Positions 51,999 to 59,368 of a stretch of 64,000 bases of DNA are shown one piece after another. The DNA lies in NCBI RefSeq assembly GCF_001507435.1, contig NZ_LMWH01000015.1, positions 1 through 64,000 of the forward strand. Reading direction: 5' to 3'. The notes under the pieces were generated by a model, which was given only the letters and a program-made list of their open reading frames with translations, did no database searches and had not been told where the DNA came from. The stretch is from Streptomyces sp. NRRL F-5122. Its GTDB lineage: Bacteria > Actinomycetota > Actinomycetes > Streptomycetales > Streptomycetaceae. The position numbers and the translations under genes were made by a program. Positions within the stretch are counted from its first letter, which is position 1. Every line of letters starts with the position of its first letter.

Positions 51999-52037
51999 GG
52001 TGCCGCACGGTCCGTCGCCCCGGAACCGTGCGGCACC
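51999..52037 (+). terminator. Stem-loop directly after peptide A
   Basis: Perfect 13-base arms GGTGCCGCACGGT (51999-52011) and ACCGTGCGGCACC (52025-52037), 13-base loop, starting 4 bases after the stop. A partial terminator or an mRNA-stabilising hairpin that would raise peptide A output over downstream genes. Confidence 0.65.
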
Positions 52038-52038
52038 C

Positions 52039-52089
52039 GGTACCGCCGCGGCGAAGCATCACCACACCTCCGCCCGCCGCGGCGGTACC
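52039..52089 (+). terminator. Second stem-loop between peptide A and peptide B
   Basis: Perfect 15-base arms GGTACCGCCGCGGCG (52039-52053) and CGCCGCGGCGGTACC (52075-52089) around a 21-base loop, directly next to the first stem-loop. Two such structures in 90 bases are unusual and suggest termination, attenuation or RNA processing between the peptide genes. Confidence 0.65.
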
Positions 52090-52200
52090 ACCACCGGGCA
52101 CCGGTATCCGACGGGATATCACCAACCTTGCCGGGCGGCGGTCCGATTCCGCCCGGCTCCCACACGCTGCCTAACGAAGGTCTTGAGGAAAGGACACGCC

Positions 52201-52419
52201 ATGAGCATGAACGCACACGAGCTGGACGCCGAGTCCGCGGAGCTGCTGCCGGGCCGCGAGGCCCTGGGCCGGCTGAAGTTCAGCTTCGGCAAGACGGTCA
52301 ACGTCAGCAAGCACGTCGCCAATGTCTCCGCCCACAACGAGTCGGCCGCGCTCAACGACCACTCCTCGTGGTCGGTCGCCCAGTCCGCGGCCTCGCAGTC
52401 GATCAACATCAGCCAGTAA
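52201..52419 (+). CDS. Putative RiPP-like precursor peptide B
   Basis: A 72-residue peptide, paralogue of peptide A. It shares the 49-residue block ELDAESAE ... ALNDHS without any amino-acid change; the last 17 residues (SWSVAQSAASQSINISQ) differ at six positions, mostly Ala or His to Ser and Asp to Gln. In the shared block 9 codons differ, all silently. AAAGGA lies 9 bases before the ATG at 52201. No signal peptide, so it needs a dedicated export or processing route, for which the M50 protein downstream is the candidate. Confidence 0.8.
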   Translation: MSMNAHELDAESAELLPGREALGRLKFSFGKTVNVSKHVANVSAHNESAALNDHSSWSVAQSAASQSINISQ

Positions 52420-52441
52420 CCCCGTACGACGAGGGCAAGTT

Positions 52442-52476
52442 GGGCGGACCGCACAGGGGGCTGGTGCGGTCCGCCC
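52442..52476 (+). terminator. Stem-loop between peptide B and the protease gene
   Basis: Perfect 13-base arms GGGCGGACCGCAC (52442-52454) and GTGCGGTCCGCCC (52464-52476) with a 9-base loop. It ends 20 bases before the protease ATG, just before its GGGGAGGAAAG ribosome site. A leaky terminator here would keep peptide mRNA high and protease mRNA low. Confidence 0.7.
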
Positions 52477-52495
52477 TACGGGGAGGAAAGCGCAT

Positions 52496-54382
52496 ATGAC
52501 GCTGCTGGGGGAGAACACCGCGGCTCTCTACGACACCGGCCCGGTGCCGGGTCCCGGGGGGATGCCGGTGACGTACGAGCAGGTCGCCACGGGCGAACTG
52601 ACCGTCATCGGTATGGAGAAGCCGATCGTGCCGCGGTTGAGCGCCGGGCTTCGACTGCACGGCGAATACCAGGGGTCCGGGTTCACCGAGCCCCGGTACA
52701 TCGCCCGTCGGGGGGACGGGCAGGTTGTGCAGTTGTCCCGACTGCTGCACCTGGTGGCGTCGTCGATCGACGGAAGCCGCGACATCGAGACGATCGCCCA
52801 CCGGGTCAGCGCCCGGTTCGGGCGCGAGGTGAGCGCGGAGAACATCCGCTATCTGATCGAGAACAAGCTGGACCCGCTCGGCGTGACGGTCCCCGAGGGA
52901 CTGCGGGACGACCAGATCTCTGCACCCAGGTCGGACCTGCTCCTCGCGCTCAAGGGCCATCGAGTCATCTTCAACGAGCGCCGGGTGGCGAAGATCGCCC
53001 GCGCGCTTGCCTGGTTGCACCGCCCTCTCGTGGTGGTGGCCGTGCTCGCCGGTGTCGCCGTCCTGGACGTGTGGCTGTTCGCGTACTTCGGCGCGATCAC
53101 ACCCGTGCTCGAGGTACTCGATCAACCGGTGCTGCTCCTCGTGGTGTTCGTGCTGACGGTGGCCTCGCTCGTCTTCCACGAGTTCGGCCACGCCTCCGCG
53201 TGCCGCTATGGCGGTGCCCGGCCAGGCAGCATCGGATGCGGACTGTTCCTCATCTGGCCCTCGATGTACACGGACGTCACCGACGTCTACCGCATCGGCC
53301 GGGGCGGGCGACTGCGCACCGATCTCGGCGGCATCTACTTCAATGTCGTCTTCATGCTGGCGCTGGCGGGTGCCTACGCCCTCACCGGCCAGCCGTTCTT
53401 CCTGGCCGCCGTCTATCTGAACCACTTCGAGATCCTCGAACAGCTGATGCCGGCCGTGCGCCTCGACGGCTACTACATCCTCGGCGATCTCGCCGGTGTC
53501 CCCGATCTCTACGGCAAGATCAAGCCGATTCTGCTCAGCCTGATCCCGGGAGCCAGGGGCAGCAAGGCCCGGGCCGAGGTCGCCGCGCTCAAGAAGTCGT
53601 CCCGGGTCATCGTCGCCACCTGGGTCCTGACGATGGTGCCTCTCATCATCGGCGAACTGGGATACGCGCTCTGGAACCTGCCGCGAATCACCACCACGAT
53701 GATCCGCTCGCTGACCGAGCAGATCGTCGGCACGGGCGGTGCCTTCGCCGAGGGGGAGATCGCGGCGGGCCTGATGGGCGTGGTCGGCTGCATCATGCTG
53801 CTGTGCCCGATGGCGGGCGTGGTCTATCTGTCGGTGAAGCTCGGCGGACGCCTGTGGCGGGGTGCCGTGAAGTCGACGGACGGCCGGCCCCGGTTGCGCG
53901 TGGCCCTGTGCGCCCTGCTCCTGGTCGGACTCGGCGGTCTCAGCTACGCCTGGGTGTCCGGCATGACCCCGGAGCCGCTGCCGAAGAAGCCGCCGATCGC
54001 TCCGATACTGCAGCCAGGTGTGTCGCCCTCGGCGCCGCCGGCCCGGCGGGCCACGACCCCGGATCCGGACGATGCCGCACCGTCGGCGGGCGTCCCGAGT
54101 GCTTCGGCCGGCACCGCCTCCCCGGACGCCTCGGACGGTCCTTCGGCCTCGGCGAGCCCGTCGGATTCCGCGAGTGCGCAGCCCGGCGCCTCGAAGTCGC
54201 CCTCCGAGGGCACGGTCGGGCAGCCCAGCGGCAGCCCCGAGACGAGCGGGCAGCCCCCGGTCTCCGGATCGGAAGGCCCCGGATCAGGCTCGCCCTCCGC
54301 TTCTGCGTCGTCCGAGAGCCCGACCGCACCGGAGAGTTCCAGCGAGCCGCCGGTCGACTCGCCCACCCCCAGTCCTTCCTGA
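52496..54382 (+). CDS. RRE-like domain fused to a membrane M50 zinc metalloprotease
   Basis: A 628-residue inner-membrane protein. Residues about 46-130 look like a PqqD/RRE peptide-binding domain: QVVQLSRLLHLVASSIDGSRDIETIAHRVSARFG ... ENIRYLIENKLDPLGV. About six helices follow. The second carries the zinc motif HEFGH (His228, Glu229, His232); the third ligand is probably Asp324 in RLDGYYILGDL. This matches the putative peptide zinc metalloprotease group that includes YydH. Residues about 490-628 are a Ser/Pro/Gly-rich tail, probably outside the cell. It should bind the leader of peptides A and B and cut or help export them. GGGGAGGAAAG precedes the ATG. Confidence 0.88.
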   Translation: MTLLGENTAALYDTGPVPGPGGMPVTYEQVATGELTVIGMEKPIVPRLSAGLRLHGEYQGSGFTEPRYIARRGDGQVVQLSRLLHLVASSIDGSRDIETIAHRVSARFGREVSAENIRYLIENKLDPLGVTVPEGLRDDQISAPRSDLLLALKGHRVIFNERRVAKIARALAWLHRPLVVVAVLAGVAVLDVWLFAYFGAITPVLEVLDQPVLLLVVFVLTVASLVFHEFGHASACRYGGARPGSIGCGLFLIWPSMYTDVTDVYRIGRGGRLRTDLGGIYFNVVFMLALAGAYALTGQPFFLAAVYLNHFEILEQLMPAVRLDGYYILGDLAGVPDLYGKIKPILLSLIPGARGSKARAEVAALKKSSRVIVATWVLTMVPLIIGELGYALWNLPRITTTMIRSLTEQIVGTGGAFAEGEIAAGLMGVVGCIMLLCPMAGVVYLSVKLGGRLWRGAVKSTDGRPRLRVALCALLLVGLGGLSYAWVSGMTPEPLPKKPPIAPILQPGVSPSAPPARRATTPDPDDAAPSAGVPSASAGTASPDASDGPSASASPSDSASAQPGASKSPSEGTVGQPSGSPETSGQPPVSGSEGPGSGSPSASASSESPTAPESSSEPPVDSPTPSPS

Positions 54383-54385
54383 TCA

Positions 54386-54439
54386 CCCCGGGCCCGTCCC
54401 GGGGCTGAGCGGACCGGCCCCGGGCCCAGCACCGGGGCC
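54386..54439 (+). terminator. Two tandem stem-loops after the protease gene
   Basis: CCCCGGG-CCCGT-CCCGGGG (54386-54404) starts 3 bases after the protease stop. GGCCCCGG-N8-CCGGGGCC (54416-54439) follows. Together they probably stop or reduce transcription into the secreted-protein gene. Confidence 0.6.
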
Positions 54440-54525
54440 GAGCCGCTTCCGCCGGTCCGAGAGCGCAGTGCGTCCCCTGTCCTGCGGAACTCCGTCCTAC
54501 GGCATCACTCAAACGGGAGTCCCAC

Positions 54526-55200
54526 GTGAACCAGCACCGCAAACCCCGTCCACCTTCCGCCCTCTCCCAACGCGCAGTGCGTGTCGGATTGTTCGCCGCC
54601 GGCGCGGCCGGTCTCGCGACGGCCGTGCCCGCACAGGCCGCGACGGCGGCCCCGCGGCACGCCGCGGTCGCCATCGACCAGACCTTCACCCGCGCCGACT
54701 TCCGGCATCACACGCAGACCAAGGACTCCTTCACCGTGCGCCAGCTCGGTACGGTCAGCGCCGCGACCGTGCACAACCAGGCCAACGCCGTCGGGGTGGG
54801 CTGCTCGGTCGACGACCGCTGCCGCTCGGTCGCGCTGTCCTTCCAGATCGTCACGATGGCGGGGGAGCGCACCCATCTGACGGCCGTGAACCGCGGTGAC
54901 GCGGTCAACAAGTACTGCGACGGCTGCCAGACCCTTGCGGGCGCCTACCAGTTCGTCGTCTCGACGCCGCGCCCCTTCGCCCTGGACGGCGAGGCACGGC
55001 GGCGCCTCAACGACATCCACCGGCGGCTGGACGCACTGACCCGCTCCACGCTTCCGGCCGCCGACATCAAGACGCGGGCGGACGGGCTGGCCGCCGAGGT
55101 CGACAAGGTGCTCAGCGAAGCGGCCGCGAAGGCGCCCAAGGGCCACGAGCGACCCAAGGTCACCCTCCACCGCCACCTCGACGGCTGGCCCGCCCACTGA
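54526..55200 (+). CDS. Secreted four-cysteine protein at the end of the peptide locus
   Basis: A 224-residue exported protein. Signal peptide (RAVRVGLFAAGAAGLATAVPAQA) cleaved near AQA-AT. The mature part has VGCSVDDRCRSVALSFQIV (C-x5-C) and VNKYCDGCQTLAGAYQFVV (C-x2-C), expected as disulfides or a metal site, then a helical C-terminus (RRLNDIHRRLDAL ... KVLSEAAAKA). I do not recognise its family. GTG at 54526 with GGGAG about 7 bases upstream. It follows the protease gene on the same strand and ends at a terminator; it may be the target, carrier or immunity partner of the peptides. Confidence 0.8.
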   Translation: MNQHRKPRPPSALSQRAVRVGLFAAGAAGLATAVPAQAATAAPRHAAVAIDQTFTRADFRHHTQTKDSFTVRQLGTVSAATVHNQANAVGVGCSVDDRCRSVALSFQIVTMAGERTHLTAVNRGDAVNKYCDGCQTLAGAYQFVVSTPRPFALDGEARRRLNDIHRRLDALTRSTLPAADIKTRADGLAAEVDKVLSEAAAKAPKGHERPKVTLHRHLDGWPAH

Positions 55201-55213
55201 CCGGGCCCGCCAA

Positions 55214-55248
55214 GGCCCGCCGTCCCGTGAAGTCCGGGGCGGCGGGCC
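55214..55248. terminator. Stem-loop closing the peptide locus
   Basis: Arms GGCCCGCCG (55214-55222) and CGGCGGGCC (55240-55248) can extend inward through a G-T wobble and CCC/GGG pairs. It begins 14 bases after the stop of the secreted-protein gene. Good terminator candidate for the whole plus-strand set. Confidence 0.7.
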
Positions 55249-55522
55249 GCCTTGTGTGCGCCGGGCGGGGTCCGCACCGCGCCGATTGGCCGGAGATCGC
55301 CGTACCGGCAGGCGCCCGGAGTACATACGATGCGATGGCCCCGGCCTTCACGGCTCCTTCACAGGTGGGGGTATGCATGCCCGCGTGCATGACATGTACA
55401 TGACACTGGTATCTGATCCAACGCACTGGTCCGCGACGGCCCCGTGCTCACGCGCGGGGCCGCACCCCCCAATGCCCGGCGGTGCACACCGCCGGGTCGC
55501 CGATGCAACGGATGGGAGAACC
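55249..55522. other. Upstream region of the DUF4360 gene
   Basis: About 270 bases without a supported gene. A frame open from 55256 lacks codon bias before the MAGGMLLSG start. The stretch around 55375-55415 (GCATGCCCGCGTGCATGACATG) is rich in CATG steps and could contain a regulator site; nothing firmer. Confidence 0.4.
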
Positions 55523-56173
55523 ATGGCTGGTGGAATGCTCCTGAGCGGCGCGATTGCGGCGCTCTTCGCCACCGCACTGCCCGTGTACGACCCGTCGTCC
55601 GGGATCGTCGACCCGCCCCCCGACAAGATCGTCATCAAGATCGCCACGGTGAACGGCTCCGGCTGTCCCCAGGGGACGGCCGCGGTCGCCGTCTCGCCCG
55701 ACAACACCGCCTTCACGGTGACCTACAGCGACTACCTCGCCCAGGTGGGGGGTAGTGCGGACCCCACGGCGTTCCGCAAGAACTGCCAGCTCAACCTCAT
55801 CGTCCATGTGCCCCAGGGCTTCACGTACGCCATCGCCAGTGCGGACTACCGCGGATTCGCCTCGCTTCAGCGCGGTGCGTCCAGCACGGAGAAGGCCTCG
55901 TACTACTTCCAGGGGTCGCCGAACACGGCGGCCATCACCCACCCGTTCCGCGGTCCGTACGACGACAACTGGCAGGCGACGGACGTCACGGACTGGGCGC
56001 AGCTGGTCTGGGCGCCCTGCGGTGTGCAGCGGAACTTCAACATCAACACCGAACTGCGCGTCAGTGCCGGCACTTCGACGCCCGGCAGCACGAGCTTCAT
56101 GACGATGGACTCCACGGACGGTGACATCAGCACCGTCTACCACCTGGCCTGGAAGGAGTGCCCCGAGTCCTGA
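55523..56173 (+). CDS. Secreted DUF4360 protein
   Basis: A 216-residue exported protein. Signal sequence MAGGMLLSGAIAALFATALP. The mature part begins KIVIKIATVNGSGCPQGTAAVAVSPDNTAFTVTYSDYLAQVG and includes NCQLNLIVHVPQGFTYAIASADYRGFASLQ, the hallmark of DUF4360, a family of secreted proteins with conserved Cys (here four) found in fungi and actinomycetes. ATG at 55523 follows GGGAG by 4 bases. No function is known for the family. Confidence 0.9.
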   Translation: MAGGMLLSGAIAALFATALPVYDPSSGIVDPPPDKIVIKIATVNGSGCPQGTAAVAVSPDNTAFTVTYSDYLAQVGGSADPTAFRKNCQLNLIVHVPQGFTYAIASADYRGFASLQRGASSTEKASYYFQGSPNTAAITHPFRGPYDDNWQATDVTDWAQLVWAPCGVQRNFNINTELRVSAGTSTPGSTSFMTMDSTDGDISTVYHLAWKECPES

Positions 56174-56269
56174 CCTTCTCCGGTAGGCCGTCACCGGCTC
56201 CTTCCCGCCGGAGCCGGTGACGGTACGGCGGGAGACGGCCGGGTGCCGAGGCGACCGGGACCGGCCTCG

Positions 56270-56343
56270 TCCATTTTTGGACCAAGTGGGTTGTTCAAAT
56301 TTGGAGAAGAGGTTAGCGTGAGGGTCATCCAAAATTGGATGAC
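56270..56343. promoter_or_regulatory. Three TCCA..TGGA operator-like sites before the YceI gene
   Basis: TCCATTTTTGGA (56270-56281), TTCAAATTTGGA (56294-56305) and TCCAAAATTGGA (56328-56339) share half-sites; the third is the core of a 20-base element GTCATCCAAAATTGGATGAC (56324-56343) with perfect 9-base arms. They span the promoter of the YceI gene. A MarR- or HxlR-type repressor, not encoded in the immediate neighbourhood, is the likely ligand. Confidence 0.65.
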
Positions 56344-56387
56344 TTGATCACCGCTCTGTCCCGCCCCTCTTCCGCTGGAGAACTCTC

Positions 56388-56900
56388 ATGACCGTCGCCG
56401 TCGAAACCGGACTGTGGCAGCTCGACCACACCGCCTCCACCGTCGCCGTGCAGCACAAGACCATGTGGGGGCTGGTCACGGTCAAGGGTTCCTTCAACGC
56501 CCTGAGCGGTCAGGGAGAGGTCAAGCCGGACGGCACCGCCCAGGGCACCATCACCCTGGACGCCGCATCGCTCGACACAAAGCACACCAAGCGCGACAAG
56601 CACCTGCGCTCGGCGGACTTCTTCGATGTCGACCACCACCCCGAGATCACCTTCGCGGTGCAGCGTGCCGAGGCGCGGTCGGACGACACGGCTCAGATCA
56701 CCGGAGAGCTGACCGTGCGCGGGATCAACCGGCCGCAGTCCTTCACGGCACGCGTCACGCAGGCGGATGCGGAAGCGGTCACGCTCGAGGCGGAGTTCAC
56801 CGTGGACCGTGCGGAGTTCGGCATGGACTGGAACCAGTTGGGCATGCTGCGCGGCCTGACGACGGTCGTCGCCACCCTGCGTCTCACGCGCACGGCGTGA
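56388..56900 (+). CDS. YceI family lipocalin-like protein
   Basis: A 170-residue protein of the YceI beta-barrel family, which binds isoprenoid-type lipids. Typical start WQLDHTASTVAVQHKTMWGLVTVKGSF, middle LRSADFFDVDHHPEITF and LTVRGINRPQSF. No signal peptide, so it is probably cytoplasmic, as in many Streptomyces members. ATG at 56388 with CTGGAGA upstream. Three operator-like sites precede it. Confidence 0.93.
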   Translation: MTVAVETGLWQLDHTASTVAVQHKTMWGLVTVKGSFNALSGQGEVKPDGTAQGTITLDAASLDTKHTKRDKHLRSADFFDVDHHPEITFAVQRAEARSDDTAQITGELTVRGINRPQSFTARVTQADAEAVTLEAEFTVDRAEFGMDWNQLGMLRGLTTVVATLRLTRTA

Positions 56901-57169
56901 CGACGGGGACGGAGCCCCCGTCGCCGTCGTCGTGACCCCGCAGCGGGGCTCCGGCCTCCGGCTCCCGCAAGACTGCCGCCCTCTGTTGCTTGCATGACCC
57001 GGGTGGTGTCACCGGGCGGCAGGCATCGGTAAGACCATGGTCTAGGTCTACCGAGCGATCGCCCGGGCCGGCTGCGGTCCGTAGAAGACGCCGTCTCGGC
57101 GCATCGCGAAGGGGACGCCGGCCCGGGGCCCCGGAAGGCGGCGAAGCGGACGTCCCGTACCGTCGCCCG

Positions 57170-57634
57170 TCAGCTCGTGCGGGTGCGCAGGGCCGCCAGG
57201 GCCCGGTCGGCGTGCGCGCTCATGCGCAGTTCGCTGCGCACCACCTCCAGCACCTTGCGGTCCTGGTCGATGACGAAGGTGACGCGCTTGGTGGGGGACA
57301 CGGAGAAACCGCGCCGGACTCCGAACCGCTCCCGGACTGTCCCGTCCACGTCGGACAGCAGCGGGAACCCGAGCGTGTGGCGTCCGGCGAACTCCTGCTG
57401 ACGTTCCATGGAATCGCCGCTGATACCGACCGGCCTGGCGCCGACCGCTGCGAACTCGGCCGCAAGGTCCCTGAAGTGGCACGCCTCCGCCGTGCAACCG
57501 CGGCTGAGGGCGGCGGGGTAGAAGAACAGCACGACCGGTCCGTCGACGAGGAGTTCGGACAGCCGCCGCTGCGCACCCGTCTCGTCCGGCAGGTCGAAGT
57601 CCTCGATCACGGTGCCCACTTCGACGTCCGCCAT
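57170..57634 (-). CDS. Peroxiredoxin, BCP/PrxQ type
   Basis: A 154-residue cytoplasmic thiol peroxidase that reduces hydrogen peroxide and alkyl hydroperoxides. Peroxidatic Cys in SRGCTAEACHF, with the resolving Cys five residues later, as in BCP/PrxQ enzymes. The usual Pro-x-x-x-T-x-x-C motif here begins YPAALSRGCT. GISGDSMERQQEFAGRHTLGFPLLSD is the family's conserved second half. ATG at 57634. Stands alone, downstream of and convergent with the YceI gene, 270 bases away. Confidence 0.93.
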   Translation of the reverse strand: MADVEVGTVIEDFDLPDETGAQRRLSELLVDGPVVLFFYPAALSRGCTAEACHFRDLAAEFAAVGARPVGISGDSMERQQEFAGRHTLGFPLLSDVDGTVRERFGVRRGFSVSPTKRVTFVIDQDRKVLEVVRSELRMSAHADRALAALRTRTS

Positions 57635-57767
57635 GCCGACCTCCGCGTTTCCCAGGATGTCACGCGCCCACAGAGGTGCGCCGACCTGATATTACTGGAT
57701 GGTACGGCGCTGTTCCGCGGGTGTGGCGGCCCCGGACTCCACCCCGGCGTCCGATCGTGCGGGACGG

Positions 57768-58817
57768 TCACGTCATCCACGCCGTCGGCTGTCCCATGGT
57801 GATGACGACTTTTCCGAACGGCGCGGCCGACTCGTAGTAGCGGTAGGCCGCCACGGCTTCGTCGAACGGGAACACCCGGTCGACGACCGGCCGGAGCCGA
57901 TGCGCGGAGATGGCTTCGTTCATGCGCGTGAACTGGGCGCGACTGCCGACGGCCACGGCCCGGACCGTCGCGGCGATGCCGAACAGCAGACGGGGCTCGA
58001 TCGGTCGCAGGTCGCCGGACACGGACCCGACGAAGGCGACATGCCCGTCCATGGCGAGCGATTTCAGCGACTGCTCCAGCGTTCCCGCGGTGTCGACCAC
58101 GCGGTCGACTCCCCGCCCGCCGGTGAGTTCACGTACGGCGGTGTGCCAGTTCGGTATGTCGCGGTAGTTGACGACCTCGCCGGCTCCCAGATCGCGAAGG
58201 CGCTGCTCCTTGTCCGCGCGGCCGGTGGTGGCGATGACCTTCGCACCGAGGAGTTCGGCGAACTGCACCGTGAACAGGGAGACGCCCCCGGATCCGGTGG
58301 TCAGCACGGTCTGTCCGCGCCGGACTCCGCGGCCGTCGCCGGTCAGGGCGTTCCACGCCGTGACGGCTGCACAGGGAAGCGTTGCCGCCTCGGCGTAGGA
58401 AAGGTGGTCGGGGACGGATACCAGGGCGTCCTCGGGAAGGACGGCCAGCTCGGTCAGCATTCCGTCCAGCGAGCCACCCAACTGCGGCAGACAGTGCGGT
58501 TGCAGTGGCCCGTCCAGCCACCGCGGGAACAGCGCCGCGGCGACGCGGTCGCCCGGGCGCACCCGTTCGACACCCGGTCCCACGGCGACGACCTCGCCGG
58601 CACCGTCCGAGACCGGGACGACGTCCGGTTTGACGGGCAGTACGTACTGCCCCCGCAGCACCAGCAGTTCGCGGAAGCCGAGGGAGGCGGCTCGGACGGC
58701 TACCGCCACCTCCCCCCTCCCCGGAGAGCGCGCTGCGTGCTCACGCAGCGAAAGGCCCTCGATGCCGCCGCCGCTGCGTGCGTGGTAGCTGCGTACCGAC
58801 GTAGGAAGTACGGACAT
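57768..58817 (-). CDS. Quinone-reductase-like MDR alcohol dehydrogenase
   Basis: A 349-residue medium-chain dehydrogenase/reductase without zinc ligands (no Cys-rich loop), so NADPH:quinone reductase-like. Motifs: VPVSDGAGEVVAVGPGVERVRPGDRV, LPCAAVTAWNAL, and cofactor motif LTTGSGGVSLFTVQFAELLGAKVI. The C-terminal part is IEPRLLFGIAATVRAVAVGSRAQF. Start: ATG 58817 with AAGGGTG upstream; a GTG at 58829 overlaps the stop of the NTF2-like gene, so the two are coupled. Both are divergent from an MmyB-like regulator. Confidence 0.92.
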   Translation of the reverse strand: MSVLPTSVRSYHARSGGGIEGLSLREHAARSPGRGEVAVAVRAASLGFRELLVLRGQYVLPVKPDVVPVSDGAGEVVAVGPGVERVRPGDRVAAALFPRWLDGPLQPHCLPQLGGSLDGMLTELAVLPEDALVSVPDHLSYAEAATLPCAAVTAWNALTGDGRGVRRGQTVLTTGSGGVSLFTVQFAELLGAKVIATTGRADKEQRLRDLGAGEVVNYRDIPNWHTAVRELTGGRGVDRVVDTAGTLEQSLKSLAMDGHVAFVGSVSGDLRPIEPRLLFGIAATVRAVAVGSRAQFTRMNEAISAHRLRPVVDRVFPFDEAVAAYRYYESAAPFGKVVITMGQPTAWMT

Positions 58818-58825
58818 CGGCGCGT

Positions 58826-59248
58826 TCACCCTTCGACGAACTGGTAGTCGCTGACGATGCGCCCGTCGGGGCCGAGCACGAGGATCTCCAGTCCCGCGCT
58901 CGCCGTCGCTCCACCCTCGCGGGGCACCATCTCCCAGCCGAACTTGACCATGTCCCCGAGCCGGTCGGCGTTCCCGCGCGAGCGGAAGACGAAGATGCCC
59001 GGCGCGACGAACTCCTCGTAGGCGCGGGAGACCCGGAACTCCAGTGCCCGGTGCCCGCGCGCCTGTAGAACGAGACGATCGAAGCCCAGCCCCTCGGCGG
59101 TGCGCAGGATCTCCTCGGGGGGCCGGACCGCATGGACCGCATCGGCGGACCACAGCTCGTGGACCTCGGCGCGGCGGCGTTCCGCGTCGGGCTCGTTCCA
59201 TACGGCGACGTAGCGGTCGGTGAGGTGGTGGATGTCGGTGGGGGTCAT
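58826..59248 (-). CDS. NTF2-like (SnoaL-type) small protein
   Basis: A 140-residue cytoplasmic protein of the NTF2/SnoaL fold: HLTDRYVAVWNEPDAERRRAEVHELWSADAVH, then VSRAYEEFVA, VKFGWEMVPREGG and the closing LEILVLGPDGRIVSDYQF. Such proteins are small-molecule isomerases, hydrolases or binding proteins. GAAGGGAA precedes the ATG well. First gene of an operon with the quinone-reductase-like enzyme; probably acts on the same substrate. Confidence 0.9.
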   Translation of the reverse strand: MTPTDIHHLTDRYVAVWNEPDAERRRAEVHELWSADAVHAVRPPEEILRTAEGLGFDRLVLQARGHRALEFRVSRAYEEFVAPGIFVFRSRGNADRLGDMVKFGWEMVPREGGATASAGLEILVLGPDGRIVSDYQFVEG

Positions 59249-59317
59249 GATGTTCCCTTCGGCCGTTCACGGTCGGGTGTGCGGCAACGACCGTCCTGCG
59301 TCGGCCGCCGCACGGCA

Positions 59318-59333
59318 ATTCCCCGCAGGGAAT
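59318..59333. promoter_or_regulatory. Inverted repeat ATTCCC-CGCA-GGGAAT in the NTF2/XRE divergent promoter
   Basis: Perfect 6-base arms, 70 bases from the NTF2 gene start and 36 bases from the XRE gene start. Likely operator of the MmyB-like regulator encoded next to it. Confidence 0.55.
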
Positions 59334-59368
59334 CGCGGACCGGAGGCCGGGAGAGTTACACAGGAGGG

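Noticed and set aside
54748..54800. Faint similarity between VHNQANAVGV in the secreted protein and VSAHNESAAL in the peptides
   Set aside because: Too short and too degenerate to support homology.
57048..57169. Extension of coding sequence past the peroxiredoxin stop
   Set aside because: The family ends at 57170; the antisense frame that continues lacks conservation.
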